Assembly (NCBI GenBank): GCA_030426665.1
Contig: JAUHYD010000013.1
Span: forward strand, 1 to 64,000
Direction of reading: 5' to 3'
From: Bacteroidia bacterium
Lineage (GTDB): Bacteria; Bacteroidota; Bacteroidia; Chitinophagales; Chitinophagaceae
Length of the DNA: 64,000 bases
In this document: positions 59,432 through 64,000 of the stretch, in pieces
Layout: each line of letters starts with the position of its first letter
Numbering within the stretch: position 1 is the first letter of the stretch
The notes under the pieces: generated by a model
Databases searched by the model: none
Seen by the model: the letters and a program-made list of their open reading frames with translations, nothing else
What the model was told of the DNA's origin: nothing
Position numbers and translations under genes: made by a program

Positions 59432-60589
59432 TTAATGGTTTACAATTGCGTCACGGCTTATGCCGAATGCATCTGCAATTTCATTTCGAACTATGTCTAA
59501 ATCATCATTTGTCAGTGACCAGAAGCCATCTGCTTTATTCATAAGTTTGCCCAACAATTCGTCAGATTTTGCTTTGTTGATTGTGGCGTTGTAACCAAAA
59601 CGCAACGCATACACAAATCCGGTGCCTTCCGAAAGTGAGTGGAACCTGGAAACGTCGTCAGTTGCTGTTTTAGTTTTATTCAGGTAGCTGACAGCTACTG
59701 TAGCAACAGCTTTTTCTAACGCAGCACGGATAATGGCGATTTGTTCAAGTCTTGTAGCGTCATCGTCATTTACGATGGCAGCTCTACCTTTCAGGAATGC
59801 CATATATACAGCTTCGGGGTCGCCATATGCTCCGTTTACTTGACGTACATAACCACCTAAATAGCTTTCCAACCATTTTGTGGAGTTGGCAGGATCCGGC
59901 ATAGGGTAGTACTCATTTGAAGTCAGGTAGCCATATGCTTCATCCCAATAGTGGGCCAAAGCTGTGTAGTTTTTGTCAACAACGATAGTAGAATTGTCTG
60001 CAGTTTGCTTTTCTGCTCCTAGATATACGTTGCATATCTGGTCAAGCATCAAAGCACCCATTAGTCCTTTTTGTATAAACTGACTGTATTCAAATCCTTT
60101 TGCATTAAAAAGGTGGTTGCCTAGTGCTCCGGGGACACCCTGTGCCGCAGTCTGCCCTGCAAACGCGCTCATTGCAGCAACCGAATCAAAGTAACTTTTG
60201 AACGTATTTCTTTCTGCATCCGCATCAGTAGCTGTAAATGATTGTGCTGTTTTTGCGATAATCGTTTTATCCGTTGCTGTATTCAGTGTGGCATCCGAAA
60301 ATGGTGTATTGCTGTTCGCAAACATGTTTTTCAATTTTTCAGCATCAAGCGTTGCGGTAGTGTAGGTTTTCAGGTACGCATCCATCTCCTTCATCATCGC
60401 TATTCGAGTCTTCTGTCCGCTGATGTCAACGGAACTCAATCCATCGCTTCCTTTAAAGGTATTAAAATAGCTTGTCGTTGCCGTAAGCGATTCGTAAGGG
60501 ATTTCAAGCTTGAGTTCAGCTGGTTTTTTCGTGCAGGAAGAGATAAACAGAGCTGTTGCCGATAGTAGAAATATTGATTTTTTATACAT
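59432..60589 (-). CDS. DUF4856 lipoprotein
   Basis: 385 residues from the ATG at 60589 (MYKKSIFLLSATALFISSC, lipobox Cys 19); 21 upstream residues in the track are not coding. The body fits DUF4856: IPYESLTATTSYFNTFKGSDGLSSVDISGQKTRIAMMKEMDAYLKT, GFEYSQFIQKGLMGALMLDQICNVYLG, ALAHYWDEAYGYLTSNEYYP, and a helical C-terminus ending in GFWSLTNDDLDIVRNEIADAFG. The family is found beside imelysins in Bacteroidetes and is probably an envelope iron-related lipoprotein; its biochemical role is not known. First gene of the four-gene leftward operon. Confidence 0.85.
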   Translation of the reverse strand: MYKKSIFLLSATALFISSCTKKPAELKLEIPYESLTATTSYFNTFKGSDGLSSVDISGQKTRIAMMKEMDAYLKTYTTATLDAEKLKNMFANSNTPFSDATLNTATDKTIIAKTAQSFTATDADAERNTFKSYFDSVAAMSAFAGQTAAQGVPGALGNHLFNAKGFEYSQFIQKGLMGALMLDQICNVYLGAEKQTADNSTIVVDKNYTALAHYWDEAYGYLTSNEYYPMPDPANSTKWLESYLGGYVRQVNGAYGDPEAVYMAFLKGRAAIVNDDDATRLEQIAIIRAALEKAVATVAVSYLNKTKTATDDVSRFHSLSEGTGFVYALRFGYNATINKAKSDELLGKLMNKADGFWSLTNDDLDIVRNEIADAFGISRDAIVNH

Positions 60590-60617
60590 TTTTTTTGGTG
60601 GTTTGTTGATATTGACG

Positions 60618-60625
60618 CAAATGTA
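60618..60625 (-). promoter_or_regulatory. Candidate -7 box for the DUF4856-imelysin-HTTM-TonB operon
   Basis: TACATTTG on the minus strand, 28 nt before the ATG at 60589. A TTG is 26 nt upstream, too far for the standard spacing. No convincing Fur-box palindrome was seen around it. Confidence 0.4.
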
Positions 60626-60705
60626 TTGGATGAGTATTATTTCGGCTTTCACAAGTGGGAAAAGTTATTTACATCATTGGGAAACCTTCTATAGCCCACT
60701 AGAAC

Positions 60706-60732
60706 AAAAGCACCCCGTTTAGAGGTGCTTTT
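60706..60732 (-). terminator. Terminator after secA
   Basis: AAAAGCACC / GGTGCTTTT, a 9-bp stem with a 9-nt loop, followed on the minus strand by a T-rich tail (TTTTGTTC). It lies 27 nt after the secA stop and before the iron operon promoter. Confidence 0.7.
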
Positions 60733-60759
60733 GATTGGATTATCTGAAAATACTTATAC

Positions 60760-63700
60760 TTATTGGCCTCTTCCGTGGCAACTTTTGTACTTTTTGCCAC
60801 TACCGCAAGGGCAAGGGTCGTTTCTGCCAATTTTCGGACCTGCCTGCACCGGAGTGCGCTTTACTTCCTGTGGCGTTTCCGGTGTTTCTGTGTAATAATC
60901 TTCTTCGTCTGCCGCATATGCCTGACCTGCAGCGTCAACCTGCGCTTTGTTGTCACGCATTTGGCTCATGTCTGTCCTGTGCTCGGGTTCTACTGCCGCT
61001 TGAACAGGTGCTTCCTGAATATGTATCCCGGCTCGCAGCAAGAAGCTAATGATATTGCGGTTTGTTTCAATCATCATCTGCTTGAACAGGTTGAACGCCT
61101 CAAATTTATATATCAATAGAGGGTCCTTTTGTTCATAAGACGCCATACGCACACTTTGGCGAAGGTCATCCATAGCTCTCAGGTGATTTTTCCATGAATC
61201 ATCTATCAGGGCAAGGGTCATATTCTTTTCGAGAGACTGAACAACCGGAACGGCTGTTTGTTCTACCGCTTCTTTCAAGTCTACATAAACTTGTACGCCT
61301 CTAACGCCGTCGGTAAACGGAACAACTATATTGTCAATCTTGTCGCCGTTTTCCTTAAGTATTTGTTCCAGCGTTGGCATCATCTGCTCACGCAATGAGG
61401 TGGTCTTGCGCAGGTAGAACTCCTTAACCTGATGATATAGCCGCTCGCCGATAGCCGTAGCATTTGGCTTGCTAATTTCTTCTTCTGTCAAGTCAAATTC
61501 AACTACAAGATGTTTCATTACCTCCAGACGGAAAGTCTCTTTGTCATTGTCGGTAACAAATTGCTCAGCATGGTCCATAGCCACTGCATAGATGGCATTG
61601 TCTAGGTCAATTGACAAACGCTCGCCAAACAATGCGTGATTTCTACGCTTGTATATTACGTCACGTTGGGCATTCATAACATCGTCATACTCCAGCAGGT
61701 TTTTACGCATGCCAAAGTTGTTTTCTTCCACTTTTCTTTGAGCACGTTCAATCGACTTCGATATCATGCTATGCTGCAGTACCTCGCCTTCTTTATGCCC
61801 CATCTTGTCCATGAGCGAAGCCACACGGTCAGACTGGAACAAGCGCATCAAATCATCTTCAAGTGACACAAAGAATTGGGAAGAACCCGGGTCTCCCTGA
61901 CGTCCAGCACGACCACGTAACTGCCTGTCCACACGGCGACTCTCGTGGCGTTCCGTACCTATAATCGCAAGTCCGCCAGCCTCTTTTACCCCCGGGCCGA
62001 GCTTGATATCCGTACCACGTCCTGCCATGTTGGTCGCAATAGTTACAGCGCCCGCCATACCCGCCTCAGACACTATCTGCGCTTCTCTGGAGTGTTGCTT
62101 CGCGTTGAGCAGGTTGTGTTGAATTTTTTTCTGTTGCAACATTCTGCTAAGCAATTCAGACACCTCTACAGATGTAGTACCTACCAGTACCGGTCTGCCC
62201 GCCGCACTCAATGCTTCTATTTCGTCTATTACAGCTTTGTATTTTTCTCTTTTCGTTTTGTATACCAGATCTTGTTGGTCCTTCCGGATAATCGGCAGGT
62301 TGGTAGGAATACTCACAACATCCAACTTGTATATTTGCCACAATTCACCTGCTTCCGTTTCCGCAGTACCGGTCATCCCGGCAAGCTTGTGGTACATCCT
62401 GAAGTAGTTCTGAAGGGTAACAGTTGCAAACGTCTGTGTTGCTGCTTCTACCTGTACATCTTCTTTTGCCTCAATTGCCTGATGCAGTCCGTCGCTGTAC
62501 CTTCTGCCGTCCAGAATACGTCCCGTTTGCTCATCTACAATTTTTACTTTGCCTTCCATAACAACGTATTCAACATTTTTGTCGAATAACGTGTATGCCT
62601 TAAGCAATTGCTGGATAGAGTGAATGCGGTCTGCTTTTACGGCATAGTCCTGAATTAGCGCATCTTTGCGTTGTGCTCTTTCTTCTGGAGTTCCGGCAGA
62701 TTTTTCTATTTCTGCAATTTCACTGCCTATATCAGGAAGAATGAAAAAGCTTGGGTCTTCGCCGGCTCCGGTAATTAGCGCAAGTCCTTTGTCTGTAAGG
62801 TCTACACTATTGTTCTTTTCATCTATTGCAAAATACAGCTCGGTGTCAACCTTAGGCATATTGCGCTGCTGCTCTCCTATGTAATAGTTTTCTGCTTTTT
62901 GCAGGATTTGTTTGTTGCCATCTTCACTTAGGTACTTAATAAGAGCGCTGTGTTTTGGTAGCCCCCTGAAAGCACGGTAAAGGTGTAGCCCTCCGGTTTC
63001 TTTATCTGTTTTGCCGCTGGCAATCAATCTTTTTGCTTCTGTAAGGCTCTGGTTAATAATCTTCTTCTGTGCCTCAACCAGTTTTATTATCCTGGGCTTT
63101 AAAGCATAAAACTGCTGCTCTTCGCCTTTAGGAATTGGTCCGCTAATAATAAGCGGTGTCCTCGCGTCATCGACAAGTACACTATCTACCTCATCCACCA
63201 TAGCAAAGTGGTGCTTACGTTGCACCATTTCGTCGGGGTGATGTACCATGTTGTCACGTAGGTAGTCAAAACCAAATTCGTTGTTGGTGCCATAGGTGAT
63301 GTCTGCCATGTATGCCTGATGGCGCTGCGGTGAGTTAGGCTGGTGTTTGTCAATACAATCTGTCGTTAGTCCTAACCACTCAAACAAAGTTCCGTTCCAT
63401 TCCTGGTCCCTTCTAGCGAGGTAGTCATTCACTGTTACAATATGTACACCTTCACCTGCAAGTGCGTTTAGATAAGCAGGAAGTGTAGACACCAATGTCT
63501 TTCCCTCACCCGTTGCCATTTCCGCAATCTTACCGTCATGAAGTACGGAGCCACCTATTAACTGCACATCGTAGTGAACCATGTTCCACTTTACAGTGCT
63601 TCCTGCAGCGTCCCATGAGTTATTATATATACTCTGATCACCTTCGATACGTATATGTGCTTTTGTTGTTGCCAACTCTCTGTCGAGCTCAGTCGCGGTC

Positions 63701-64000
63701 GAAATTAATTCCGGATTATCCTTAAATCGACGCGCTGTTTCCTTAACAACAGCAAATGCTTCAGGTTGAATTATCTGTAAAATTTCTTCAATCTGTTCGT
63801 CCCGCTTTTTTATAAGCTTATCTACTTCCGCATATACTAGCTCCCTCGCTTGGATATCATCTGCGTTTTCAACCTCTGCTTCTTTTTTCTTTTCGGCAAT
63901 TTGTTGGTCAATATCAGACAGGTGTTCTTGTATTCGCGCTCTGAATTCCTGCGTTTTATTCCTTAGCTCGTCGTTAGAAAGCGACTGAAGTTGTTCGAAT
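60760..64000 (-). CDS. secA: Preprotein translocase ATPase SecA, 5' end cut by window
   Basis: The track ORF begins at a TTG (63675), but the frame stays open to the right edge ([19 protein letters not shown]... before it), so 1079 residues are present and only the first few tens are missing. Motifs: [27 protein letters not shown] (Walker A), [29 protein letters not shown] (Walker B), [50 protein letters not shown]. The C-terminus is the zinc-binding SEC-C motif [21 protein letters not shown] longer region between Walker B and the PPXD ([21 protein letters not shown]...) is usual in Bacteroidetes SecA. It drives protein export through SecYEG. Confidence 0.98.
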   Translation of the reverse strand, partial: FEQLQSLSNDELRNKTQEFRARIQEHLSDIDQQIAEKKKEAEVENADDIQARELVYAEVDKLIKKRDEQIEEILQIIQPEAFAVVKETARRFKDNPELISTATELDRELATTKAHIRIEGDQSIYNNSWDAAGSTVKWNMVHYDVQLIGGSVLHDGKIAEMATGEGKTLVSTLPAYLNALAGEGVHIVTVNDYLARRDQEWNGTLFEWLGLTTDCIDKHQPNSPQRHQAYMADITYGTNNEFGFDYLRDNMVHHPDEMVQRKHHFAMVDEVDSVLVDDARTPLIISGPIPKGEEQQFYALKPRIIKLVEAQKKIINQSLTEAKRLIASGKTDKETGGLHLYRAFRGLPKHSALIKYLSEDGNKQILQKAENYYIGEQQRNMPKVDTELYFAIDEKNNSVDLTDKGLALITGAGEDPSFFILPDIGSEIAEIEKSAGTPEERAQRKDALIQDYAVKADRIHSIQQLLKAYTLFDKNVEYVVMEGKVKIVDEQTGRILDGRRYSDGLHQAIEAKEDVQVEAATQTFATVTLQNYFRMYHKLAGMTGTAETEAGELWQIYKLDVVSIPTNLPIIRKDQQDLVYKTKREKYKAVIDEIEALSAAGRPVLVGTTSVEVSELLSRMLQQKKIQHNLLNAKQHSREAQIVSEAGMAGAVTIATNMAGRGTDIKLGPGVKEAGGLAIIGTERHESRRVDRQLRGRAGRQGDPGSSQFFVSLEDDLMRLFQSDRVASLMDKMGHKEGEVLQHSMISKSIERAQRKVEENNFGMRKNLLEYDDVMNAQRDVIYKRRNHALFGERLSIDLDNAIYAVAMDHAEQFVTDNDKETFRLEVMKHLVVEFDLTEEEISKPNATAIGERLYHQVKEFYLRKTTSLREQMMPTLEQILKENGDKIDNIVVPFTDGVRGVQVYVDLKEAVEQTAVPVVQSLEKNMTLALIDDSWKNHLRAMDDLRQSVRMASYEQKDPLLIYKFEAFNLFKQMMIETNRNIISFLLRAGIHIQEAPVQAAVEPEHRTDMSQMRDNKAQVDAAGQAYAADEEDYYTETPETPQEVKRTPVQAGPKIGRNDPCPCGSGKKYKSCHGRGQ

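Noticed and set aside
60590-60705. Fur box upstream of the iron operon
   Set aside because: The region is AT-rich with partial matches only; no 19-bp palindrome resembling GATAATGATAATCATTATC could be defended by eye.
2986-64000. tRNA or rRNA genes in the intergenic gaps
   Set aside because: The gaps over 150 nt (4889-5053, 9888-10049, 13649-13843, 17751-18011, 29815-30069, 37698-37888, 40352-40442, 42852-43316, 46221-46503) were read for cloverleaf-like or conserved RNA signatures and none was seen.

Overview
The window is typical chromosome of a Bacteroidota bacterium, most likely Chitinophagales/Chitinophagaceae. The reasons are several proteins ending in a type IX secretion (T9SS) type-A sorting domain (PNP...G.Y motifs), abundant Ig-like (Big_2) and HYR adhesins, Bacteroidota-type -7 boxes (TAnnTTTG) instead of sigma70 boxes, few strong Shine-Dalgarno sequences, and families such as DUF1573, DUF2027-Smr, DUF4856 and BatA. 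No tRNA, rRNA, CRISPR array, IS element or prophage was seen. Both ends cut genes: a T9SS adhesin on the left and secA on the right.

Layout. 1-2.8 kb: 3' part of a Big_2 adhesin. 3-7.7 kb (minus): DUF1573 protein, an ECF sigma factor with a Cys-rich membrane partner, and mutS. 7.8-9.9 kb: thioredoxin-like protein and a secreted T9SS protein. 10-12.8 kb (plus): three lipoprotein genes in a row, namely a protein-glutaminase homologue with an intact Cys-His-Asp triad, an overlapping small lipoprotein that resembles only the inhibitory pro-domain of that enzyme, and a lipid-anchored GldM-like protein. 12.8-25.5 kb: housekeeping and small signalling genes (MtfA-like peptidase, GT-C/TPR membrane protein, Big_2 adhesin, Sfp-type PPTase, ArsC-like protein, a TPR/histidine-kinase pair split by a frameshift at A AAA AAA, Smr protein, rdgB, DUF62 SAM hydrolase-like protein, ABM protein, prohibitin). 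25.7-37.6 kb: a 1375-residue phytase/PhoX-like T9SS protein, a di-haem peroxidase with a small cytochrome lipoprotein, and a giant Gly-rich/HYR adhesin. 37.9-46.2 kb: uvrB, PspC-like protein, trhO, PAP2 phosphatase, methyltransferase, and a partial Bat operon (DUF58, BatD/DUF4381-like, BatA). 46.5-51.1 kb: beta-helix plus Big_2 adhesin. 51.2-54.6 kb: tcdA, tatD and an AT-rich ATPase-methyltransferase fusion. 54.7-60.6 kb: an operon DUF4856 - imelysin - HTTM (vitamin-K-carboxylase-like) - TonB receptor, probably for iron. 60.8-64 kb: secA.

The best candidate for an undescribed system is the 10.05-12.8 kb lipoprotein cluster: an envelope protein-deamidating enzyme that carries its own pro-domain, followed by a separately encoded copy of that pro-domain (a possible inhibitor or immunity protein) and a GldM-like envelope protein. 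Next are the possible programmed -1 frameshift joining a TPR sensor to a histidine kinase, the ATPase-methyltransferase fusion, and the carboxylase-like gene in the iron operon. All functional statements come from reading motifs by eye; no database search was run.
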